A program made the position numbers and the translations under genes. DNA of 64,000 bases from the NCBI GenBank assembly GCA_004794785.1, contig SJOL01007428.1, positions 455,375 through 519,374 of the forward strand. Direction: 5' to 3'. Every line of letters starts with the position of its first letter. Positions within the stretch are counted from its first letter, which is position 1. Under the pieces are notes generated by a model that saw nothing but the letters and a program-made list of their open reading frames with translations, was not told the origin of the DNA and ran no database searches. The DNA is from Opisthorchis felineus (lineage: Eukaryota; Platyhelminthes; Trematoda; Opisthorchiida; Opisthorchiidae). Below, piece after piece: positions 34,366-45,229 of this stretch.

Positions 34366-34714
34366 ATTACTCACTATAAACAAGTGATATTTTGTTGAGA
34401 AAAATACTTCAAAATCTTGGACACCATTCTAACTGAGAACTGAGACGGCTTCTGTACAGCACATTACTGTAGGCCGGAAGAGAGTCCTATGTGCACACTG
34501 AGTTTACTTGGAAGTGAGCTCAAATTTCATCTAGCCTGCGGTTAGTTGTTCGAATGTGGACTAATACTAGTGAAAAGTCAAGCACCATCCTACCTGATGT
34601 CAAAGAGTGCTGTTTCAAGAAAATGCAAATCATTTTTCCGACAACGGATATACACAAAGACACTCAGGTCCGTTGTTGCCCACCCCACAATGTTAAATAC
34701 AAATACAATTCCTA

Positions 34715-34747
34715 TATTATCTATTTATCTATTTATCTACTGTTATT
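34715..34747 (+). repeat. short (ATCT/ATTT) microsatellite
   Basis: A short run of TCTATTTATC-type tetranucleotide units, imperfect. Two overlapping open frames across it (34,546-34,775) owe their length partly to this low-complexity tract. Confidence 0.7.
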
Positions 34748-35572
34748 TATTCTTCTCATAGCCGTTGAAGGCTAACATGGCTCAGTTACAGAATAACTTT
34801 GGAGGTGCGTATGTTCTATCATCCCATTCAGATATGTATGATCAACAAGGCAGTTATCTCCATTATGTCTTCATGAACACACCAACCAATACTAAATTAG
34901 GCTAACCTACTGAAACTTCAAACTTCAGTTTGACCAGCAATGCAGATGGAAGGTATGTGACAGGGGATTTTATGAAACGGTCAGTGCTTCCGTTATGCAA
35001 TGATTAATTAGTTCTGTCAATTCCTATTTTGGTTTTGTTATCTCTTCAAAATGAAGGAACTAACGTTCAGCACAGTTACTTTTGTGAGAAACGCAATATC
35101 AAACCAGGATTCCGATCTTGAAAGACCGAACATCAGCCGGGCAACTTCCCAAGTAATTGTTCTTGTTGCACCATGGTGGATGTAAAAAGCCCTTCCCGGA
35201 GATGGTATTATGCAGCTTAGTACCATTTCCTTGCAAATATAGAAATTCTTGTAAATCGTCAAGACAACCTGGGTATGCTGGGTATATGCTGGTAAGCGCT
35301 CAGAAATTTTCCGATTGATGCCGACCCGCACCGCAAAAGAAAGCAGGAATTTGAACTTATTATATTTAGACAAACAGTTTAATGAAAGCCCTTCTGTTGA
35401 GTACCTAATCCATGATGAGTTTGAGAGGTGTGCACTTGTGTGCGTGTTACAAATCGCAGTCCATTTTGCCAAATAGTAACTAATATTTCCCTAAGGTCAC
35501 AACTTTGATTCGTGTGATATTTTTCCTACAACTAGTGCCGACCACTTTGATCAGTTGTACTATATCCCCAGC

Positions 35573-35761
35573 TCAACCCCCCAAAATTTGCATTTTCCAC
35601 GTGAATGAGAATTTGACACCAAGTTGTCGTTTTGGGATGCTTTCATGGTTACATGACTTTTTGGTCTCATATAACCTTCAGCTTCTCGGAGGTCAAAGTA
35701 AAACGGTTCGCATTTGTATTTTTATAGCTCTACACAGCTGTAGGACACAGTTGGTCAAGTA
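35573..35761 (+). CDS. candidate exon, unidentified
   Basis: The acceptor GTACTATATCCCCAG precedes 62 open codons ending in TAG. The product contains GMLSWLHDFLVSYNLQLLGG and four cysteines. Possible internal donors are GGAG|GTCAAA and CAAA|GTAAAA. A 144-codon minus-strand frame lies just upstream (35,038-35,472) and has no recognisable features. No family was recognised. Confidence 0.18.
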
Positions 35762-36078
35762 GATAACTTGTTTTGTAATCTGGAAACTTTATTTAGAAGT
35801 GACGGTTATTTAAAAAGACTATTATCAGATGAATGGAGAATGTTACCGTGATTTACGGTTCGGTTGTTCTCCAAAGCGTGCTGTTCCTAAAGTCAAAAAG
35901 GCAACCACTTGACTTGTAACAGGTTGACAGTGAACACTACTTTGAGCAATCCTGTATAAATGTGCGTGATTTGAATTACCAGAGAAATGCATTTCCAACG
36001 GTTCCGGCATTGATCGGCTTATTTATTTGCGGCGCACGTAAACCATTAGTTCCGTTTGAGAAAACATCATTTTTGCAG

Positions 36079-36257
36079 AACGGAACAGGTGTATGGCATA
36101 GCTGAGCACACAACAGAGTACCTAACTGGAGCAATGTTATTACTGACCTTAGGAGATGAGAACTTTATTGTAACCCCAATGAAGCACTTCATTCACGGGA
36201 CTTTTGCTGCAAACATACAGGCACATACATCCAAAAGCTTGTCTAGTGTGTTGTTCC
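36079..36257 (+). CDS. candidate internal exon, unidentified
   Basis: The acceptor AACATCATTTTTGCAG and a fair donor TCC|GTAAAA enclose 179 open bases. The peptide includes EHTTEYLTGAMLLLTLGDEN and PMKHFIHGTFAANIQAHTSK. The composition is that of a folded protein with a hydrophobic helix in the middle. No family was recognised. The frame remains open until 36,287. Confidence 0.28.
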
Positions 36258-37311
36258 GTAAAAGTGACCTATATTTGTACTCTGAATGATATTCTACTAA
36301 TGAATAATGATATTTTGAATAACTTGTTTAACCGCCCAATAATTCCATTTAACTATTTGGGTAACCAGCAGAGGAATTCTGGCGCCGAATAGTTTCAGCT
36401 GTGACATGTTTACTGGCATTTAGATTTTATTTACTACCGACCAAACCAATTCAAAAAGTTGCTTTACCAGTTGCCCCAATATTTGGTAGATTTTAGAGTA
36501 CAAACAACATATAATATCTGATCCATTATTATCGAGTGTTGGGTAATAGAGTACAAATGACCAATTAAATTCTTACGGGGGTGTTACTTTGTTTAGTCAA
36601 AATACATTCAGACTCGAACATGGCGAAAGCTCTCTGTCCAAATTCCATAATTAGTCTGGTTTGAGGTTACCTAATAAAATAACCTATAGTACGAACAGAA
36701 ACTGATGATATGCAGAATATGTAAAAGACAAAACGCGGTCTGCCCTCATTTCGCGCAATTTCGTTTTATGGTAGTCTTTTGAATATCTTCATAGTGGCAG
36801 AGGTGCAAGCTATTGATCAGGACCCAGTGGTTCATTTCTCTGGCAACAGGTTTAACTCTTCAACCTCTTGGCTTCCGGTAACCTTCCATGCTGGGATACA
36901 CTAAACGAAGTGTCTTTTTGTGTGAAGGCATCGATACAGTCGTTTATTGGAGGAAGTAAGAGAATTTATGGATTAGTAGATTTGGCGAAACCGATGCGCA
37001 GTGTCTATAGCTTTCAAGTGCCCACTGACGTGGTCTCTCAGGTAAGATTCATAATTGGAACTTCCAGCTCTCCACATTTCATAAAAAGACTGTTTTTGTC
37101 CTTGCTATATGCTTTTTTTGTCCGTTTTGTTAGAAGTCAATGTACAGGGATGGTTTTGACAACAGCCATTGCGTACATTTTTTGCAGTGTTCCGATACCC
37201 CTCCAAGGTTTAAAAATGCCAGTTTAAGTCAGTTCTAATAAAATCAACTACCTATGTTATAGTTAGATGCACCTTCCCAATAAGTGATCATATATAGTTT
37301 TTTTCACAGAT

Positions 37312-37587
37312 TTGGTACAAATTCCACTTTTTCCCGGTGCTTTGTTACCTCGCAACATAAATCATCCTTCCGTGACTCATTTACCAAAAACGTTTGTCAG
37401 GAAGAACTGGAGTACACATACAATTCCAAAAATTGTGCCGTGCATGCTATTTGCATTGCAAACACAACCGAGCGTACACTTGAAATCGCATAGTCTGAAA
37501 CACATCACAATTACTCGTAAGTGCTCAAGTGATAAAACATATTATGAACTGTCTAGACGCATGTTCAATCAAGCGTCGGATGATTAA
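37312..37587 (+). CDS. two overlapping open frames after a strong acceptor
   Basis: An excellent acceptor (TATATAGTTTTTTTCACAG) ends at 37,309. Two frames are open after it. One, to 37,491, encodes cysteine residues and NST and NTT sequons. The other, to 37,585, contains IPLFPGALLPRNINHPSV and passes a TACTC|GTAAGT donor at 37,518. They cannot both be coding, and which is real cannot be decided by eye. An AATAAA at about 37,681 could serve as a polyadenylation signal. About 270 bases upstream, a separate perfect donor (TCTCAG|GTAAGA, 37,049) ends an open frame from 36,856. Confidence 0.25.
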   Translation: MVQIPLFPGALLPRNINHPSVTHLPKTFVRKNWSTHTIPKIVPCMLFALQTQPSVHLKSHSLKHITITRKCSSDKTYYELSRRMFNQASDD

Positions 37588-39220
37588 CGTTTGTCGCGTG
37601 TAGCAATTCGATATGCCATTTCATATTCGTAGGGGTGACTTTTCCCCCGAGGTTTTGCTCCCCGATTTCTGGCTGTACGAATAAAAAATGAGTTTGAGCA
37701 ATTTGACTCAATCTCATTTACTCTGTATATTTTTAATAGCCTACGGAAAATGGGTCCTGATACCCTTCAACGGATATTTGTGTCTTGCACCGCTATGTTG
37801 GCACTATGGAATGTGATGACCAACTAGTCGTACTAGGATTTAAGAGCGTCAGAAACTGTCAACGTTGATGATTAAGTAACCTCGGAAAAGCAGCTTTCTT
37901 TAGTGGAGTGACTGATCTACACTCACCACCACTTGTCCATTGATATAACGACTCCGAGTTTGGCAGGTGATGTGTTCCTTTCGTAACCGCCGACTGTTGA
38001 AACTCAGATTACACTTTATTGTAACTGCGCGAGCACTAAACGACGAGACTCGAACTACTGATGGCAGGATTAAGGCGCAAAGTCGTCGGGTCCTTTTGAA
38101 GTGACAAATTCAGGGAATGACCCAGTGCCTTCCAGACAGGAGGTTTCCTTCCGGGATAGTCAATCAAAAAGGAGTATATCACAAGTTTTTCTACTTGAGT
38201 ACTAAAGCACTAGTCTTATCCGTACATTTTAAACAGCTAATATGGACTTACTCTCCCCGTATACAGCAGTACTCTAGGCACATAAAATTGTTCTGCGTCG
38301 GTAGTTGTACTTGGAAAACTTAACTGATGGTCATAAAAACTGATATTTCGGTCATCGCCCTACTTATTTAAGAACAATTAATGCATATAAAAGAGGTATT
38401 GTATCGTCGTGCACTATAAGATGACAAAGCAGCTTCAGTCTGTTTCAATAATTTGACGGGAATTGACCTATGACGCGCTTTTACATCCCGTATTAAAGCA
38501 TCATCAATGTTAGTTCGGTTCAAAACTGTGGATACTTTTGGAGAATAGCGCTTCCTGTTCATCCTGATCCATGTCGTTGGACAAGTCCAGTCACATCAAG
38601 TCAGATCTAGCCTGTTCGTATAGTGATAGAATATATCCAAACTGTCCACAATAACAGCCATTTAAGTCGACAACGAAGAACAACGAAACAAACAACCATC
38701 TTACCTATGAAACAGCACAGGAAATTTGCGCTGCGAAATTTCTCCATGGGTAGGTGGCGAATACCAAAACTGAAAGCATTTTATCCTTGGTTCCGTGCCC
38801 TCGAAAACAGATTCGCCTGGCTATAATCCCTGCTAATAAAACTCTCTCGCCCGCTAAAGCGTCTGCGTCAGAAGACGGGTGGAGTTGTAACACATACACT
38901 GAGTGAATATCAACTTCAAAACAATTTTCCGCCGTAAAGATACATCTGATAAACAATAAATGGTAAACGCGTATCGCTATCAATTTGCTGAAAACATTAT
39001 CGTGGATGATTTCTGACGCAGTGCAAGTAGGAAGCGAGGGGCATTAATATCACTGTTATTAGAAAACTGTTCTTGGCTTCAGCAGCACTGCACATTTTAT
39101 ATCGCACACTATAATGGCTACTGTCAAGTTCCATATCAGTAAAACTGGTAGATAACTACAACATGTCAAACAAGTACTCATACTTCTTGTCCTTATTGCA
39201 TTTACATGTAATTACTGGAA

Positions 39221-39751
39221 CTACTGTTGATTTCGTTTTGTGCATTTTCGGACCATAATTGACGCACAGGGATTAAAGGACTCTATCCAACACGTCAAAG
39301 TTTTTTCCAGAAATAGACATCCATGTGTCTTATTATCATTCGCATCACTTTGTTTAGGACAACTGAACAAAGGCGTAATTGCTTCACTGTCAAGAAATTC
39401 GTGTGCTCGACTGCCCAAAAAGTGTTCCATGACTACATCACTAGAACACTTCAAGATAACTTCCTGAAAAACGTAGGGTGTGTTCTTGTCGACGATAGGC
39501 CTTACGCGTACAAATGGAGACCGGTTAAGTGTATAGCGTACCGTTTCGGACACAAATAAAATTGTGATGACGCTGCTATCCAATCTCGTCATAAGAACAA
39601 GCGAATTTCTGCCTTCCAATTTTCTGATAACATAATCACAGTAATTTTTTAACTTAAGATAGCGTAAGTTGTGCAAAACATTACTTTTCTTGGTAATACA
39701 CACAACCGAATCATTGCGCAATCTCATTTGCAAATATGACCATTTTCCCAC
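39221..39751 (-). other. 176-codon open frame overlapped by plus-strand frames
   Basis: One of the two longest open frames in the window. It begins at a GTG and not an ATG, and two plus-strand frames (39,240-39,467 and 39,323-39,559) are open across the same bases, so all are unusually stop-poor here. The minus-strand product has a basic N-terminus and a cysteine-containing C-terminus, with no recognised motif. It may be an exon, a relic or chance. Confidence 0.2.
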
Positions 39752-40499
39752 GGTTTCACAATTCCGTATTCATCAAATTACGTGCATAGGTAGGAGATAC
39801 AATAGTCGGAACAAACGGAATATTCCTACATAGTGGGTCCCAAACGGAGCGAAGTTGGTATAGGGTCACCGTTGGGTTTTCGGCGGATTTATGAGCAGTA
39901 TATCGTACCGGGAATTTCGAAATGATGTCTCAAATATCTGTCCAAATGATCCACAAAGCAACCAATCGAGGAGCAACGTAAACATAAGAGTGCTTTTTGT
40001 TGCAGCTGAGTGAATTTTTGGTTTGAAAATGAGCGCTTAGTGTCACTTTGTGTGTATTGCTTTTGCAGCAACCGACCAAATACTCTTTGAATCACAGTAA
40101 CAACAGCAAATCTACCAGATAGAAACTGTTTCCAGTGGAATAAAATGTTAGCTAGTGGGCAAAACTATTGGCAAGCGAATAAGTTGTCTATATAGCGTGC
40201 TACACAGCTTCACGGAAGTATCAAACAGCCAACTAAACAGTTGGGTTTACAGTACTCCCTTCCAACAACAAGCGCCCCCAAATGTATACCCCTCCTTGGT
40301 GCACCCACTAGAGTGTATTTAGCATAATCAAACGACGCACTTTTGCCCGATTTTCGTTATTACGGCAAAAATACCAACAGCCAGTAACACTCTAAGACAG
40401 AAAGCGGAGGGGCTGCTGAAGGGACTCAGAAACGTTACTTTCAAGCCAGTACTGGTTGACTGCTAAAATTTTATCGCCTGCATAATCATCGTCATCGAC

Positions 40500-41400
40500 G
40501 GCATAACATCAGTGTTCAGCGCTGATGCTTCGCTGCCCCACAAAAGAACTGTAGTCGGTTGGGGGCGTAAGCACATAAGACAAACAGACAGCGATCAACT
40601 TCCCGCTTGTGAGTCTCCTTCACGGAGATTTCCGGACAAACCGCACAGAGACGGCTATGAACGGATATCCAGTCAAGCAAGGACCCTTCCGCCCGGTGAC
40701 TTAGGACAATACCAACCCTTGCACATCTTCAGCAGCAGCAGCCTCTGGATCACCAGAGGTACCCAGCTGTAAGCGAGCGTAGAGTGATGGGGCGGTTAGC
40801 TCAACCATTGTGCTTACATCTCGAATTCTTGCTTCTGATACACGGCACGAATCAATGTCAAGTGGGTCCGGTGTGACAGCAAGAACAGCTCATCCTCCAG
40901 CTTGCTTCAGAGCGTGAACATTGGAAGCAGCCAGATAATTTGGGCGTCGAGTTTTGAAGATTCATTTCGAGATGCCTGAAGATGTCAGCGCCGGATGACG
41001 CGCAGATGTTGCTGTCAAAACCGATGCAAGACAAACGGAGTTATAAGTCGTAACCGACGGGCCTACAAGGAGGGAGATATTAATGGGGTGGGGGGCACCA
41101 CGCGACAGCCGATGTGGCATGAGATTATTTGTAAGCATGAAATTCACGGTTGTGCGTGGGCTGGGATACTACCAGGGGGACCACACCTAGACAGAAAGAC
41201 TATTAGGGTCTTCAACCAAGGCCTTTGGCTCAAAAACCTGATGGCAAGGCAGCCGTCTGTGGCTAGAAGTTCAAGTGCATTTCAATTTTTACAGAAGAAG
41301 TCGCCACACATGTTCCAACCCCCAACTTGGAGGACCAGGAGACTGTGCTTGTTAGACCTCTAACCATTGATCAACCTGATAGGAGAGACACTGCGAGTGT
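40500..41400. repeat. GC-richer unclassified block, probably repeat-derived
   Basis: GC content is visibly higher than in the surrounding sequence, and three open frames (40,512-40,772, 40,995-41,363 plus; 40,962-41,147 minus) occur without splice support. Text such as CAGCAGCAGCCTCTGGATCA looks like mobile-element 3' sequence, but no second copy was found in the window. The class is unresolved. Confidence 0.25.
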
Positions 41401-41523
41401 CGCACGGACACTCCCAGTATAGCTCAATCGGTCACATAGGCACACAAACCGTCACACTACAGTAAGGTCAAATGTCTACTTGACGGACGGCGTTATAACA
41501 GCAACTGAAGAATCATCACCGAT

Positions 41524-41583
41524 GAACCTGAAGGGGCATCTACCACCACACTTTTCAGCTGGCTTCATCAGGTTTCTAGGTTC
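41524..41583 (-). repeat. repeat fragment with hammerhead-like words
   Basis: On the minus strand there is CTGATGA (41,571-41,565), then an AGC/GCT pairing with only two bases between, then GAAA (41,556-41,553), flanked by complementary six-base arms GAACCT and AGGTTC. A stem II loop of two bases and unpaired bases next to the core argue against an active ribozyme. A similar CTGATGAA...GAGAAAAC string occurs on the minus strand near 45,995-46,015. Confidence 0.25.
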
Positions 41584-42146
41584 TGTTAGTAGCATGAAAC
41601 AGTCGTCCTATTCAAACACGTTGAACTGGTCTACTCTCCGTGCATAGACTTCGAAGAATTTTGTTTGCAGAGACAAGCCCTGTATAGGTACAATACGGTA
41701 TCAAAGGGTGTTTACCGCCTCTGACTTCGGGTAAATACAGGAGAACAAGTTTCAGTGATTTGATTGTGGCCAAGCTAGGTTTATAGTATAAAGCCAGTAG
41801 GAAAACATTAATAAAGTCAAGAAATGGCTCTGTCATGTAAATAACAAAGTGATACCGAAAAAATGGAAGAGTTGTGATGATACCTTACACCTGAAGTGCG
41901 CATCCAACTATTTGGCATTGCTGCATTCATAGACATCCTTATACCCGCGGCCATTTCAGCAACATGGTGACATGCTTTCAGATGTGAGAAGACAATGAAT
42001 ACAGTGAGGAGAGGTAAGCAAGAAGTAGAATGTTTTTTTCAGGGTACCTTTTTAACTAAATGTCTTACTCTGTCTATCAAGTTTCTCTCGTGTAACTTTA
42101 AATGGATGGTTAGGCAGCTATCACCTAAGGAGAGAATCTTTCCACA

Positions 42147-42488
42147 ATGAAAGATTTTGAATTTTTTGAACGTATTTTCTCCCAAAGCGAATACTGTACT
42201 ACGAAGATATTTCCCGTGTTGAGCCTCAGTGCCCAAATGAACGCCAGGGACTTACGAGGTCGATCGCCTGCTCATTTCAGTTATATCTTTTTTATGACAT
42301 ATATCAGGGATATCTATACCAAAAACCTGGTGAAGCTATTTTTACCTCACCTCCAGAATAACATTTGTGGTAAAAAGGTACTAGAGTGCAGACATGCTGC
42401 AATATCTAAGCTTACAGAACAGCTTTGGGGTTTTAAATCGTCAGCATTTCACAATAGAGTTTGTTATTTGGGAAATTTTTTCTACTAG
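42147..42488 (+). CDS. ATG-initiated 113-codon frame with possible exon
   Basis: The frame begins at an ATG in an acceptable context (CACAATGA) and reads MKDFEFFERIFSQSEYCTTK at its start. It passes two possible donors, TTGTG|GTAAAA and AAAAG|GTACTA, near 42,370-42,379. In the second half an acceptor (CTGCTCATTTCAG) opens another frame containing YQGYLYQKPGEAIFTSPPE, so two readings compete. No family was recognised. Confidence 0.2.
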   Translation: MKDFEFFERIFSQSEYCTTKIFPVLSLSAQMNARDLRGRSPAHFSYIFFMTYIRDIYTKNLVKLFLPHLQNNICGKKVLECRHAAISKLTEQLWGFKSSAFHNRVCYLGNFFY

Positions 42489-43359
42489 GTATAAAATTAC
42501 GCCATTCTGTCCTTTGTGCTTAGCCTCGATGATTATAGTATTGAAAAGCACTTTGAATCCATGAAACTGGATATAACAGACACCAAATGGTTAAAATCAG
42601 ATGCAGCACTTGTGTGTTTTATTTGGTTTGCTTTCACATGAAATAGCCAAAAAGCACGCTCATCTTTTGTGACTATTAGTTAGCTATTTGCCGAAGATGG
42701 TTCTTGTATCGTCTCAGGTCGTGTCGCATGAGCAGGTTGGAAAGTGATTTTTTTATTGCCCTTCTTGTGGTAAACACAAATGTGTTTCCCCACCCCATTG
42801 TTGTGGAACAATTATTCACTCAAATGCACGCTTCCAGTGTATTTGTATTTACATGCCCAGTGACAACAACACGAAAAACCACTTAATTTGTCGAACATTC
42901 CAAACCATATCAATCACAGATATCATCAATCCTGGTGATGGTCGGTGAGAATCGCAACTGTGAGCAGTATTGAGGCATTTTGTGCACAGGAGCTGACGGA
43001 AGCTGAGTGATGTTTTAGCTGGGAACCTTCTGTGGAATCAGCAGCTGTTTACAACTGGTAGGGACAAAGTCGCGATTGGGATATCTGATAAACACAAGCT
43101 GAAACACAATGCCCCCGTTTCCGCTAACTCTTGTTAATACAGTTGTAACTTTTCAGTGGATAACGAAACACCTAAACAGTCAAAGAGCGTAGCTATCGGG
43201 TAAGGCTGAAGTATCAGTTGTTATGCTTAGTATAAGGCTGAAAGGCATGCCGGATATATAAATCCAGGCGCAATCCGCCAGAGCTGTGGATAAGATCATA
43301 CAGCAGAATCATATGTTGGTAATGTGTCGGAGTATTAGTAGCTCGGGTGAGTTTATTGG

Positions 43360-43890
43360 TTGTTAATCAGGTGGCTGTTGATCTGTTCGCCAAGCTTGCC
43401 AACTGACTTGCAAACGTTTCGTCACTATACGAGGGGACATCATCAGTGCGCAGTTGGGAGGGTGTTTGATGATCCTACTTTGGAAGTTTGGTTGATCCCT
43501 TTAAATTTTTGTGATTCAGTCAATAAAACTGAATACACACGTCCCGGAGAAAGTTGCTCACTGGGCGGACATCCTACGTCAACTCGTCTTGCATTTTTTT
43601 CGACCCATCGCCAGCAAACATTTGTATCTGCTTACACTGATTTAATAGCGCAGATTTTTAAGTCTGTGACTCCGTATTTATATACCATCCTATGCAAGTC
43701 CAACATCACATCACATCAAAGTAAAGAATTCCTCATACATTGTTCTATATTTCATTGTAAGCAATTCTTTAAAAACATCAGTTCGAATTCTGAATTCTAT
43801 GTATTCAAGGTGTTCCGCCCAGTTTGTGTTTGCGAAGACTCGGAGACTTGCGGAGACCAAGACAAAATATTCTCACTTTCCGGGTGCTAA
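43360..43890 (+). other. 176-codon open frame overlapping a repeat
   Basis: Stop-free from a TTG at 43,360 to 43,890. Its first 35 codons cover the minus-strand repeat described at 43,399-43,457, so that part is unlikely to be coding. The rest has a mixed composition ending in a cysteine-containing tail. No motif was recognised. Confidence 0.15.
43399..43457 (-). repeat. repeat fragment with hammerhead-like core
   Basis: On the minus strand CTGATGA (43,446-43,440) is followed by a weak three-pair GTC/GAC stem, GAAAC (43,420-43,416) and GTC (43,407-43,405). The six bases after GTC (AGTTGG) are the exact complement of CCAACT found five bases before CTGATGA. The order of elements is that of a type I hammerhead, but an extra base before stem II and an unpaired spacer in stem I make activity unlikely. 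Confidence 0.4.
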
Positions 43891-44407
43891 ATTTATGAAT
43901 TCGCAAAAGATGACTGTGTGGTGATAACTATACTGATACACTGGCCATAAATTATCATGTTACTGGCTTTCTATAGCCCCTTGAACTTGGCACGTAGCTC
44001 CACCATGATGCAGTTTTCTGCTCTTGATGTTGCATAGACTAGCATCATTAGTCCATAATGTAGTTGTCGTCCTCCGAACAGATAACGTTTGGAAAAAGAC
44101 TTTTGTACACTGTTTCCTAAAGTGCGTTTTGGTCTTAAACTCCCGTTAAGAGGCCACTCAGCAGACTACTTATGGTCAGCCCCATTAAGCAGTCTCCACA
44201 AGGGAGAAGATTGTAACCTCAGCCAACAATTTAAATAATACCAAAATAGCTGTAGACTGTCCCAATCTACTGAAGATTTGAAATGTCATCGTAAATTTTG
44301 CCGATGACCAGTTGGTGTTATTGAGATAAATACCAAGTTGACAATAGATATCTAACTTTTGAGGGATACATATCCGTCAATTTTCACTTAATTTGTGTGT
44401 ATTTAAG

Positions 44408-44628
44408 TGAATGATCCGCATAAATATTACTTTCCGCCACCTAAACAATGCAACACCCCCATGGGAAATGGAACTAGCTTAAATGGTGGAATGAAACGGT
44501 TTTGGGATGTGACCCTTCCTTCCAAATCCACTCAGTTTTCACCGTTTGGAATTGACTTATCTACTTATTACACAGATTATATGCTGGTCTGTACTTGTTT
44601 AGGACCAAGAAGAACCACGGGTAGTTGA
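44408..44628 (+). CDS. candidate exon, unidentified
   Basis: The acceptor TTTGTGTGTATTTAAG is followed by 73 open codons. The peptide reads NDPHKYYFPPPKQCNTPMGN at its start, then a tryptophan- and phenylalanine-containing part with FGIDLSTYYTDYML. GC content and codon choice differ from the AT-rich flanks. Candidate donors CTG|GTCTGT and GG|GTAGTT are weak. No family was recognised, though the composition is among the most protein-like in the window. Confidence 0.3.
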
Positions 44629-44991
44629 GCTTTGGTTATGCATTCCACCTTATGTTTTTTACCCGTACATCGTGGTACACCCGTTGCAGCTTTGTTCGCT
44701 AATGCGTTGGGGGCGATTCATCGATAAAGGCATGATGTAGTAGTAAGCAGAAGCGGCGATCTCTCCGATTTTGGTTCCGGCAAAGACGTTTCTATATGGG
44801 ACACGAAAGCTTTCTTGGATGGGCATCATCAGCTTGGTTGCCAAACTGCATCCCCGAGTTACTTCAGTCGTTCTTCTAGGGGCTACCCCAAATTGCTAAT
44901 CGACAGTGTCACTACAGAAGATTCATCTCACTTATGGGGTCACAGCGGTTAAACAAGCCTGAAGGCACCAGTCAATAGTGAACATTGTGGA

Positions 44992-45219
44992 TTGGCCTCT
45001 CCTGATGGAGAAAAGGTGTACTGTCCTGAAGTTGCCATATACACAGATTATCGATACCAAAGCAAACCAAGGCTTGCCTGTTTAACAGCTTGTGACTTGA
45101 AATCAGAGTTTAAACTTTTATACGCTATTTATCTTCGAAATAGAGATACACCAGTTATCTGGATTTCAACTGGACGAAAATTGCCACGTTTTGCTGAACA
45201 GGATTTTTTTGCACCTTAG
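44992..45219 (+). CDS. candidate exon, unidentified
   Basis: A 75-codon frame starting at a TTG, with good composition: EKVYCPEVAIYTDYRYQSKP, then LACLTACDLKSEF and a basic, aromatic end. A possible acceptor is ATGGAG at about 45,006. No donor precedes the stop, so it would be terminal. No family was recognised. Confidence 0.22.
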   Translation: MASPDGEKVYCPEVAIYTDYRYQSKPRLACLTACDLKSEFKLLYAIYLRNRDTPVIWISTGRKLPRFAEQDFFAP

Positions 45220-45229
45220 CGAAGACAGA

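Noticed and set aside
36856..37048. Exon ending at the perfect donor TCTCAG|GTAAGA
   Set aside because: The only good acceptor (CTGGCAACAG) is followed by a TAA in the required frame, so a complete exon could not be drawn; the donor is mentioned under the 37.3 kb entry.
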